Assembly (NCBI GenBank): GCA_050698355.1
Contig: JBOHBN010000196.1
Coordinates: 1 to 8,077, forward strand
DNA length: 8,077 bases
Source of the DNA: JBOHBN01 sp050698355
GTDB taxonomy: Bacteria > Actinomycetota > Actinomycetes > Streptosporangiales > WHST01
Reading direction: 5' to 3'
Position numbers and translations under genes: made by a program. Below are positions 1-6,700 of the stretch, in pieces (position 1 is the first letter of the stretch; the number at the start of each line of letters is the position of its first letter). The notes beneath the pieces are model-generated. The model worked only from the letters and a program-made list of their open reading frames with translations, was not told the DNA's origin and ran no database searches.

Positions 1-2
1 GG

Positions 3-116
3 GTAGGGCTCGCGGCCGCGACAGCGCGCAAGACGATCGCCGACCTCCTCCATGAGCAGCGTGCCGCTGGAGGGCCGGTGCTGCGGCTCGCGGCCGGAGG
101 TGAGAGCCGTGGATGA
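3..116 (+). CDS. 3' end of an upstream gene, unknown product (partial)
   Basis: This is an open frame entering from the left edge and ending at TGA 114-116. It encodes about 37 residues, roughly VGLAAATARKTIADLL followed by a Gly/Ala/Arg-rich tail. Third codon positions are mostly G or C, more so than in the alternative frame that ends at TGA 53-55, so this frame is the likelier real gene end. Its stop overlaps the GTG start of the next gene (109) by 8 bases, a usual arrangement in a coupled operon. The fragment is too short to assign a family. The call is an inference from codon bias and gene packing. Confidence 0.5.
   Translation, partial: VGLAAATARKTIADLLHEQRAAGGPVLRLAAGGESRG
96..101 (+). 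promoter_or_regulatory. Ribosome binding site that decides the GTG start at 109
   Basis: GGAGGT lies 7 bases before GTG 109. The in-frame ATG at 52 has only a pyrimidine-rich stretch (gacctcctcc) in front of it and no Shine-Dalgarno-like sequence. This supports GTG 109 as the start of the membrane protein. Confidence 0.7.
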
Positions 117-573
117 GATCGGGGCGAAGGTCAAGGCCGCCGGCGTCGCGCTGCTGGCCGCCGTGGCTGGAGTGTGGTTCGCCCCGCTGCTGGTCAAGGC
201 CGCGATCATCGCGATGCTCCTGCTCATCCTGGCCGTCGTCGCGGCCGCCCGCGCCCACGACATGTCGGTGCTGCAGGCGACCGCCCTGTACGGCGGGAAG
301 GCCATCGTCGCGGTCGGTAAGGCCCTGGCCGTGCTGCTGGTGGAGCTGCCAGTACGCCTCACGCACCGCCTGGTGGTCCGTTACGACCTCGCGCTGAAAC
401 TCGAGGTCGCGGCCAGACGACTGGCCTACCTCCTAAGCGACCACCTGGCGCGGTTCGCCGGCTGGGTCCGCGACTCCCGCGCGCCGCGGCCGGCGCTGCG
501 GCTCGCCGCGCCACCAGCGATCGAACAGCTCGACACAGCGGATACCGCGACGATGGATCGAAGGAGTAGCTGA
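109..573 (+). CDS. Small multi-pass membrane protein next to the coupling ATPase
   Basis: This encodes 154 residues starting at GTG 109 (an ATG at 52 would add 19 residues but lacks a ribosome binding site). Two strongly hydrophobic stretches lie at about residues 11-29 and 31-47, and a weaker, amphipathic one at about 62-80. The second half is rich in Arg and Leu and probably cytosolic (about 82-154), ending in a Pro/Ala/Asp-rich tail. I recognise no family. The stop codon TGA 571-573 shares its last base with the ATG of the coupling protein, and the preceding gene overlaps its start, so it sits inside a coupled operon. It may be a membrane partner of the coupling ATPase or a channel component; that is inference from position and hydrophobicity only. 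The coding status is well supported by codon bias and spacing. Confidence 0.75.
   Translation: MDEIGAKVKAAGVALLAAVAGVWFAPLLVKAAIIAMLLLILAVVAAARAHDMSVLQATALYGGKAIVAVGKALAVLLVELPVRLTHRLVVRYDLALKLEVAARRLAYLLSDHLARFAGWVRDSRAPRPALRLAAPPAIEQLDTADTATMDRRSS
561..566 (+). promoter_or_regulatory. Ribosome binding site of the coupling protein gene
   Basis: AAGGAG lies 6 bases before ATG 573, inside the last codons of the membrane protein gene. The stop and start codons overlap by one base (TGATG), so reinitiation by the same ribosome is possible. Confidence 0.65.
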
Positions 574-2207
574 TGGACCCCGCACTGATCCTCGAGGCAG
601 TCGCGGGTGCGCCGGTCGTGGCGATCGCCGGGTATGGGTCGTGGCGGCACGGCCGCGCGACCCTGGCCCGCCGCGACGGTTTCGCCACCTCCTGGGCGGT
701 GTCGCGGCGGCTGTCGGAGCGGGCCGCGCGCCGCTCGGGAAAGCAGACCCGTCCGGCGCTGCGGCGCCCACACGCCTACCCCGCCCATCACTTCGGCCGG
801 CACCTGGGCCGCAGCGTGCGCCCGGAGGGCGGTCGACCGGTCTACCTCACCCACGAAGACGTCGCCCTGGTCGTGGCCCCACCCCGTGCGGGGAAGACCA
901 AGTACGTGCTGGCCCCGCAGCTGCTCGACGCCCCGGGGCCCGTGGTCGCCACCAGCACGAAGCACGACCTGTACACCGACACCCACGCCCTGCGCGCGCA
1001 GCGGGGGCCGGTGTGGCTGCTCAACCCCGAGGCGATGGACGGGCTGCCGTCCACGCTGCGCTGGTCCCCCATCCCCCTGTGTGCGGATCCGGCCACCGCG
1101 ATCACCACGGCGGCGTACATGGTTTCCGCCGCCAGTACCGGGCATGGGGTGGAGGACGCGAGTTTCTGGGAGAACAAGAACGCCCAAGTGCTGCGCTCCC
1201 TGCTCTACGCCGCCGCGGTGGGCGGCAAGTCGTTGCTGGACGTGGCGGGATGGATCACCGACGCGAGAGACCGGGCCCCGCTGCGGGTCCTCGACGAACA
1301 CCCCAACACCCCACCGGGGTGGGCCGACGTGCTCCGCCAGATCATGACCACCCCGGCGGAGAAGACCCGCGAGTCGGTGTACATCACGCTGCAGCAGACC
1401 GTGGAGTTCCTCGCCGACCCCGCCGTCGCCCAGATCGCCCTGCCCGGCTCTGCGGAGGAGGCGTTCGACATCGACGCGTTCCTCGAGGGGTCGGGGACGC
1501 TGTACCTGCTGGGGGCGGCGAAAACCCATGGCGGGATGGGACCGTTCTTCGCCGCGCTGACCGGGCTGGTCTTCGAACGCGCCAAGCAGCTCTCGCAGGC
1601 CAGCGGGCATGGCCGGCTGGACCCGCCACTGAGCCTGTTCCTCGACGAGGTCGCCAACATCTGCCCCGTCCCGCTGCCGCAGTGGGTCAGCGACGCCGGT
1701 GGCCGCGGTATCGCCCTCACTGCGGCGATCCAGTCCCCGTCCCAGCTGGAGGACCGGTGGGGCCGGTCCGGCCGGGAGACCGTCGAACAGGCCTCGGCCT
1801 GGATCGTGCTCGGCGGCCTCACGGTCAAGGCCGACCTGGAGGCGATCTCGGGGATGCTTGGCGAACGCGACGAGCCGACGCCGCGTGACCGGCACCCCAA
1901 AGCGCACAGAGAGCCCGCCAAGATCCGCCGCGTGCCGGTCCTCGCGCCCGACGAGGTGCGGTGCCTCAAAGACCGCCGGGCGCTGCTGGTGTGGCGCAAC
2001 CAACGCCCCGTCGAGGTCAAGCTCCGGCCCGTCTGGCGCCGCCGCGACGTCCGCCGCCACCACCGCCAGCAGAACAAGGCCCTCCGGGCCGCACAGCGGG
2101 CGCCGATCGCACCGTACCCCGACGAACCCACCGAGGCGCAGCGGCTGGCGGACGTGGTGCAGCTGCAACCGCCCGCCCCCAGACAGGACGAAGGAGGCCG
2201 ATCATGA
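573..2207 (+). CDS. VirD4/TraG-type conjugative coupling ATPase (T4CP)
   Basis: This 544-residue protein belongs to the type IV secretion coupling protein family. Members are inner-membrane hexameric ATPases that bring the relaxase-DNA complex to the secretion channel. Visible motifs in order are: a single short hydrophobic stretch at about 4-21; Walker A APPRAGKTK at 102-110; the family segment STKHDLY at 128-134; the helical-domain segment around TGHGVEDASFWENKN at 189-203; Walker B LSLFLDEVANI at 353-363 with D358 and E359; and QSPSQLEDRWG at 387-397. The last is typical of the TraG/TraD C-terminal region (TraM-recognition-like). Residues 486-510 are strongly basic (WRRRDVRRHHRQQNK). Classical VirD4 proteins have two N-terminal membrane helices; here only one weak one is seen, and a membrane protein gene overlaps upstream. 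All ATPase motifs look intact. The start at ATG 573 is set by AAGGAG at 561-566. The family is certain; the exact partner channel is not visible. Confidence 0.93.
   Translation: MDPALILEAVAGAPVVAIAGYGSWRHGRATLARRDGFATSWAVSRRLSERAARRSGKQTRPALRRPHAYPAHHFGRHLGRSVRPEGGRPVYLTHEDVALVVAPPRAGKTKYVLAPQLLDAPGPVVATSTKHDLYTDTHALRAQRGPVWLLNPEAMDGLPSTLRWSPIPLCADPATAITTAAYMVSAASTGHGVEDASFWENKNAQVLRSLLYAAAVGGKSLLDVAGWITDARDRAPLRVLDEHPNTPPGWADVLRQIMTTPAEKTRESVYITLQQTVEFLADPAVAQIALPGSAEEAFDIDAFLEGSGTLYLLGAAKTHGGMGPFFAALTGLVFERAKQLSQASGHGRLDPPLSLFLDEVANICPVPLPQWVSDAGGRGIALTAAIQSPSQLEDRWGRSGRETVEQASAWIVLGGLTVKADLEAISGMLGERDEPTPRDRHPKAHREPAKIRRVPVLAPDEVRCLKDRRALLVWRNQRPVEVKLRPVWRRRDVRRHHRQQNKALRAAQRAPIAPYPDEPTEAQRLADVVQLQPPAPRQDEGGRS
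2191..2197 (+). promoter_or_regulatory. Ribosome binding site that fixes the start of the zinc mini-protein
   Basis: AAGGAGG lies 6 bases before ATG 2204. It sits within the last codons of the coupling protein gene and supports a 49-residue product rather than a longer reading that would begin at 1961. Confidence 0.7.
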
Positions 2208-2353
2208 GCACGAGCTGCCCGGTCTGCGGCACCCCACTCCACCCCGAGGAGCGCACCGTGACCACCGTCGCCGGGTACCTGGCGCACGCCGACGGCTGCG
2301 CGGCCGCGCTGGCCGCCGCTCTGCCCGAGTCGCACGGGAAGCCCCAGCCATGA
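2204..2353 (+). CDS. 49-residue C2HC zinc-binding mini-protein
   Basis: The product has 49 residues. Near its start it reads CPVCG (C5, C8), followed by H28 and C32 in the string AHADGC, giving the pattern C-x2-C-x19-H-x3-C. This arrangement is typical of small C2HC zinc fingers, so one structural zinc is likely. Such a fold could bind DNA, RNA or a protein; the sequence does not say which. The start overlaps the coupling protein stop in an ATGA (4 bases), with AAGGAGG 6 bases upstream. Its own stop overlaps the next start in another ATGA. This packing and the motif argue that it is a real gene despite its size. A role in transfer, for example as an adaptor or regulator of the element, is only inferred from the neighbours. 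Confidence 0.72.
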   Translation: MSTSCPVCGTPLHPEERTVTTVAGYLAHADGCAAALAAALPESHGKPQP

Positions 2354-2904
2354 CCGACGAGCCGACCGCCCCCGACCTCGACGCGCCCCAGCAGCGGCTG
2401 GACGAACTCGACCAGAGGGTTAATCAGCTCGCCGGGCACCTCGGCCGCCTGTTGGCCGACCGCAGGCCGCGCGGGGAGCAGGCCTGGTGGTGGCCCACCC
2501 TCGACCGCGAGCAAGCCGCCGAGGCGTGGGACACCCTCGCCTCCTGGGTAAACCAGTGCTTGATCCCCCGGTTCCCCGAACACGCCCGCACCCTGCGTCC
2601 CTGCTGGCGACGGCACGCCGACGTCGTCGACGAGCTCACCGCGCTGCGGGTGCTGTGGGTCGACGCCTACACCAACCCCCAAGCCCGACCGACCGCCGCC
2701 GCGGAATACCGCGGCCGGTGGGTGCCCCAGGCCATGGACCGCATCGAACACGCCTTCACCACCGCGCACTGCAGCCCGAACAGCCGCAGCACCCACGGCG
2801 ACGACCCCGACACCCCGCTCCCCGCCTGGTCCGAGGAGGAGCTCGCCTGCTTCCTCGAAACAGACCTCCAGGCACGGCCCGACCGACCAGCCGAGCAGCA
2901 GTAA
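2350..2904 (+). CDS. Unknown 184-residue protein, coiled-coil N-terminus (DUF4913-like at best)
   Basis: The N-terminus (about 12-37) shows heptad-like leucine and valine spacing (L17, L20, V24, L27, L31, L34), suggesting a short coiled coil. The core (46-135) is rich in Trp and has WWWPTLD at 46-52, WVNQCLIPRFP at 66-76, and RPCWRRHADVVDELTALRVLW at 83-103, given here as one conserved-looking block around C85, W86, H89 and W103. This Trp-CxxH-type layout reminds me of small actinobacterial proteins of unknown function found on mobile elements, such as DUF4913, but I cannot confirm membership. The C-terminus (142-184) is Asp/Glu/Pro-rich. The start ATG 2350 overlaps the previous stop (ATGA); a modest GGGAAG lies 8 bases upstream. 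No transmembrane segment or signal peptide is seen, so it is probably cytosolic. Its function is unknown. Confidence 0.78.
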   Translation: MTDEPTAPDLDAPQQRLDELDQRVNQLAGHLGRLLADRRPRGEQAWWWPTLDREQAAEAWDTLASWVNQCLIPRFPEHARTLRPCWRRHADVVDELTALRVLWVDAYTNPQARPTAAAEYRGRWVPQAMDRIEHAFTTAHCSPNSRSTHGDDPDTPLPAWSEEELACFLETDLQARPDRPAEQQ

Positions 2905-2913
2905 AGAAACCAG

Positions 2914-2920
2914 AAGGAGG
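2914..2920 (+). promoter_or_regulatory. Strong ribosome binding site of the acidic protein gene
   Basis: AAGGAGG lies 5 bases before ATG 2926, in the 21-base gap after the previous stop (2902-2904). This is the only junction in the plus-strand operon without an overlap, so the gene has its own strong initiation site. Confidence 0.7.
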
Positions 2921-2925
2921 AAGCG

Positions 2926-3267
2926 ATGGAAATCATCGAACCCGACTATGCCCAGCAGGCCATCGAACGCGTCGCCGCCGGCGAAGACCTCGACACGGTA
3001 TGGAACACCACCCCGCGCCGCGACCTCACCGCCACCGACATCGGCCTGGAAGAAGACGGCGGCGCCGTCAACCCCGAGGCGCGGCGAAACTACGCCAACG
3101 CCGAGTACCAACGATGGCTTCGCGACGACCCGGGCGAGCTCGACGAGCGCACCGCCGCCGATCTCGTCCACGAAGAAGAATCCCGTCGGCAGGCGCTCGA
3201 AGCCGAGGAGGACCGTCTGGCGCTCGACAACGAGCACCCCGACCAAGAAAAAGAGATCGCGTCGTAG
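2926..3267 (+). CDS. Very acidic 113-residue protein, unknown function
   Basis: The protein has 113 residues with about 32 Asp/Glu against about 12 Arg/Lys, a net charge near -20. It has no hydrophobic segment and is likely soluble. The N-terminal half contains DYAQQAIERVAAGEDLDTVW (7-26), which looks like a small helical unit. The segment from about 60 to 110 (YQRWLRDDPGELDE onward, then an E-rich stretch around 83-97) is probably a long helix or coiled coil. I do not recognise a family. Strong acidity is seen in DNA mimics and in chaperone-like accessory proteins, but no specific motif supports either. It is the last gene of the plus-strand operon, read just before the convergent hairpin at 3290-3321. 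Confidence 0.75.
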   Translation: MEIIEPDYAQQAIERVAAGEDLDTVWNTTPRRDLTATDIGLEEDGGAVNPEARRNYANAEYQRWLRDDPGELDERTAADLVHEEESRRQALEAEEDRLALDNEHPDQEKEIAS

Positions 3268-3289
3268 CCGCATTCTCACCGGCCACATC

Positions 3290-3321
3290 GGGCGGTGCGC
3301 CACACAGACGGCGTACCGCCC
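3290..3321. terminator. Hairpin between convergent operons, probable shared terminator
   Basis: GGGCGGTGCGC (3290-3300) and GCGTACCGCCC (3311-3321) pair over 11 positions with a 10-base loop. In plus-strand RNA the single non-Watson-Crick position is a G-U wobble, so the stem is fully paired. In minus-strand RNA it becomes an A-C mismatch. The stem begins 22 bases after the plus-strand stop (3267) and 9 bases after the minus-strand stop (3331). ATTTG follows on the plus side, only a weak T-run; the minus side has none. The position between convergent genes supports termination, mainly of the plus-strand operon. Confidence 0.6.
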
Positions 3322-3330
3322 ATTTGGTGT

Positions 3331-3681
3331 CTACAGCGGCGTATCCGACAAGCCCACCGCCCACATCAACGTGTCCTCGACCCCGCTGACGTACATGCGG
3401 CCTCGTGAGTCCATAGCCTCGTCGCCGTGCAACATTCGCGTCGCCACGCGACGCTCGCGGTCGAGATGCTCGGGGTCACTCACGTCCACTCCAGTTTTCC
3501 TGAGGAGAGGCGACGAGTCGCTTTCGCCGAGCACCCATGCGAGCGCGGCTACGGTGCCATCGGTTACCGGTGCTGTGTCGTCGACCCCCGGTTCGTTCCG
3601 GTCTCGTTCTTGGAAGCCCCGCCAGCGCTGGTAGGCGCGGTCCAGCGCATCACGTGACCGGAGGGTAAGGCTGGCGTCCAT
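3331..3681 (-). CDS. Small unknown protein downstream of the relaxase
   Basis: The product has 116 residues from ATG 3681, preceded by GGGAGGTGA (3697-3689, minus strand) with 7 bases between. An upstream in-frame ATG near 3717 would add 12 residues but would bury this ribosome binding site. Residues 1-30 are charged and helical-looking (ALDRAYQRWRGFQERDR), residues 39-53 are mildly hydrophobic (GTVAALAWVLGES), and residues 88-108 contain DEAMDSRGRMYVSGVEDTLMW. No membrane segment, nucleotide-binding motif or metal site is seen, and I do not recognise the family. It lies 60 bases after the relaxase stop on the same strand, so it may be co-transcribed with it. Its base composition is a little less GC-rich than its neighbours, which could point to a separate history. 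Confidence 0.7.
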   Translation of the reverse strand: MDASLTLRSRDALDRAYQRWRGFQERDRNEPGVDDTAPVTDGTVAALAWVLGESDSSPLLRKTGVDVSDPEHLDRERRVATRMLHGDEAMDSRGRMYVSGVEDTLMWAVGLSDTPL

Positions 3682-3688
3682 GACACGG

Positions 3689-3697
3689 TCACCTCCC
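3689..3697 (-). promoter_or_regulatory. Ribosome binding site of the small minus-strand gene
   Basis: On the minus strand this reads GGGAGGTGA, 7 bases before ATG 3681. It decides the start of the 116-residue protein and shows that this gene is translated independently after the relaxase. Confidence 0.7.
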
Positions 3698-3741
3698 GCT
3701 GTGAGCGTAGGCCGCATCGGTGACGGCGGAGAAGGCCCGAC

Positions 3742-6700
3742 CTAGAGTTCGATGCCGCGGTCCCGATCGGGCTCATCGTGGCCGCGCTGGCGTTCCTCGT
3801 ACTCCAGGTCGTCGTCCTCGTGCCGCTGCGCCGCCTGCTCGTCGGCCGCGGCCGCGATGTCATGGTCGGCCTCCGCGGTGGCTTCGTCGCGGCGCGGCTC
3901 GCTGGCGGGCTCGGGCCACTCGAAGTCCCGGTCGGGTTCGCTGTCGCTGCGGTCGAGCAGGGCGACGCGCTGCTCCTGCCGCTCGTGCGCCTCGCTCTCG
4001 CGTGGCGGAGTCTCACCGGTGGGCTGCGGCTCCATCCCCGGCTCGCGCTCGGGCCGCTGCTCGGTGGCCTGGGCGAGCTCGCGGTCCTGCCGCCGGGCGA
4101 GCTCGTGCTGGGCGAGCTGCGCGGCGCGTTGCTGCTGTTGGTTCGCCTCATACCAGGCCTGTCGTTGCATGGCCTGTTCTTCGAGTGCGGTGAGCCGCTG
4201 CCTGGCGGCGGCCTCGGCCTGCCGCGCCTGCTCTAGGGTGCGGTCTTCCTCGCTCGGGTCGTCGCCGCTGGCCCGGGCCAGGTCACCGAACGCCACCGCG
4301 CGGCGCGCGTCGCGGTCGGCGTCGTCGGCCTCGCGGGCGGTGCGGCGCAGCTCGTTGTCCACGTTGGCCGGGGCGGCCTGCTGCTCCCGCTGCCAGGCCT
4401 GCAGCGTATTGAACAGGTCGCCGTCGCTGGCCGCGACGGTGTCGCGTTCCTCATCGGGCCGGCCCAGGGCCTCCCACGCCGCGAGCCAGCCCTGCCGGGC
4501 TTCCGGGGCGCCGGCGTGCGGCGCCGGCCCGATCGCATCAGCCTCGGACCGGTACCCGTGCTCCTCGCGATACGCGGCGATCAGACCGGCGCGGCGGGTC
4601 CACTCCAACCGCTCGGTCGGGTCATCTGACACCGGCCCCAACTGGCCGGCCCATGACGGTCGGTCCGCGGCGGCCCGCTCCCCCAGCACGCTCACGCGGG
4701 TGTCCATCGCCTCCGCCAGCTCGTGCGCGTAGCCGTCGAGCTCCGGGTCGACGAGCTCTGGCGTGCGGGCTGTGTAGCTGCCCTCCGCGGCCAGATGCTC
4801 CGGTGGCGTGTCGGCGGTGATGCGGTGGTGCAGCACCTGCCCGACCGAGGTCGCCGAGTCCAGCTCCCGGCCCGTGACGGCCTGGGCGAGGAGCTGGTCG
4901 GCGTCACGCCCTGACGCCTCCCCCGCACGGACGGCCCGCAGCAGCGGCGCATACGCCGGGTCGCCCTCCAGCCGTTCCCGCTGCTCACCGGTGAGCAGGG
5001 CTTCCAGCTGCCCCCGGTAGCGGGCGTGCGCGTCGGTGGTGACCAGGTCCTGCCACTCCGGCGCCAGCCGTGCCAGGGACTGCCTGGCGTCGGCCTCTTC
5101 GTCGCGGACCTGCACCGCCGACTCGGTCAGCTGGTCGCGTTCCAGGATGCCGGCGAGGATCGCCTCCGGTGACGGCTGTTCGGCCGGTTCGGTGTCCTGC
5201 CGGCCGAGCGGCTCTGGCTGGCCGGTGTCGATGGGCACGTACAGCAGGTTCCGTTCCCGGCCGCGGGTGGCGGCAACGTACAGGGCTTCGGGGCTCATCT
5301 GCGGATCCACCAACAGGTAGCCGGTGTCGACGGTGCGGCCCTGCGCCGCATGCACCGTCGAGGCGTACGCCAACTCGACCTGCTCGCCCACATACGACGC
5401 CGGCAGCGTGATCGCCTCGCCCCAGGCGTGCTCGCCCGTGCCCGTGCGCGGCAGCTGCCGGCAGACGGTCAGCGACCCGTCGCCGCGGCGTTCCTCGACG
5501 CGCCAGGTATCGCGGTTCGCCACCCACCCGCCGGCACCATCACCGAGCTGCCGGTCGTTCTCCCGGGTCTGGACCAGATCCCCGGCGCCAGCGGTGGTCG
5601 CGTCGTGCAGCCGCACGCCCTCGTCCTCAACGCGGCCCTGCTCCACCAGGACGCGGCGAATGTGGGAGGCCTGCTCCGCAGCATCCGCGCTGGCAGCGGT
5701 GAGGATGAGAGTGTCCCGGCCGGTGAGGTAATCGGCGAGGAACCGCTCCCGGGCATCCGCAGCCAGCTCGGCGCCATCGCCGGCGTGGATGCGGCCGCGG
5801 CGGTCATACTCCCACAACGCTTCACTGTCACCGTCGCGCAGCCGCAAGCTGGCCTCGCGCTCCCACTCGTGGGTGAACCGCACCGCCTCGGCCAACCGGG
5901 CGGGCTGACACCGCTCGGCCAGCAACGCGAACGCACCGCCCTCCTCCACCGCACCAAGCTGCCGATCATCACCGGCAACCAACACTTTCGCGCCGCTCCG
6001 CTCGGCTGCCTCAAGCACCTCGTGGATGTTCCCGGTGGATGCCATGGAGGCTTCATCCAGTACCAAGAGATCCCTTGAACGCAGTTCAGTAAAATCCCGC
6101 TGCGTCGGGTCTAGCTGCTCTGCGGGCTTTCTTCGGTACGACCTGAACCGATCCAAGTTCACCCGCCAGTCGATGCTGGCGTCGCCGAGGACCCTGGTGG
6201 CGGCCTCGGAGGGGGCGAGCCCGAGGACCCGCGGGGCCGGCTCCCCCTCGTCCGGTTCGACGCTGTGCGTCCAGGTGGCCGCAAGCTGGCCGAGAGTGTG
6301 TGACTTGCCCGCCCCGGCCGGCCCCACCAGTACGTCGACCCGCCGCCCGGACGTGAGCACCCGCTCGACCACGGCGCGCTGATCCGCACGTAGATCTGTC
6401 TGGTCGAGCAGCTCCTCGACTCGGACCCGGTCGGCAGTGGCCGCTCCCTGCTGCTGCGCGGTCTCCAGCAGCTGTTCTTCGCGCCCGAGGGTTCCCCGCG
6501 TGCTGTACCTGTCATACACCGCGGCAGCCTCATGCAGCCCCCTCCCATCTGCCTCGCGCCGCCACTGCGCGGGCGTTGCGACGAGCGGCTCCGCAGTCAG
6601 CCGCACCGGCTGCTCGCCGGTGAGCGCCTCGGTGGTCAGCTCCTCCAGCAGCCGCTCCTGCGCCTCTGCGGGCAGGGCGAGTGTCTCCACCGGCAGGTGC

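Noticed and set aside
52..108. ATG 52 as the start of the membrane protein
   Set aside because: No ribosome binding site precedes it, and the added residues are Cys/Arg-rich and unlike a membrane protein start; GTG 109 has GGAGGT at proper distance.
426..2168. A 580-codon open frame on the minus strand opposite the coupling protein gene
   Set aside because: It mirrors the codon bias of the real plus-strand gene in very GC-rich DNA, has low-complexity Arg/Gly/Pro-rich content and no recognisable motif.
1961..2203. A long N-terminal extension of the zinc mini-protein starting at 1961
   Set aside because: It overlaps the coupling protein in another frame, gives Arg/Pro low complexity and ignores the strong ribosome binding site at 2191-2197.
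2017..3303. A 428-codon minus-strand frame across the small plus-strand genes
   Set aside because: It spans four plus-strand genes with good ribosome binding sites and coupled junctions, and its product is Gly/Val/Arg low-complexity; it is an antisense shadow.
3682..3741. Possible promoter or origin of transfer between the relaxase and the small minus-strand gene
   Set aside because: The 60-base gap shows only the ribosome binding site; no clear promoter boxes, AT-rich segment or inverted repeat was found.
4508..4528. Two copies of GCGCCGGC that can form inverted pairs
   Set aside because: They lie inside the relaxase coding frame (residues near PAPHAGAPE) and such palindromic GC words are expected by chance at this base composition.
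3752..4732. A 326-codon plus-strand frame rich in Ser/Arg/Ala opposite the relaxase C-terminus
   Set aside because: It is the complement of the repetitive Glu/Gln/Ala/Arg codons of the relaxase tail and has no motif of its own.
5350..6078. A 242-codon plus-strand frame opposite the helicase domain
   Set aside because: The opposite strand carries clear helicase motifs in the right order, so this frame is a shadow.
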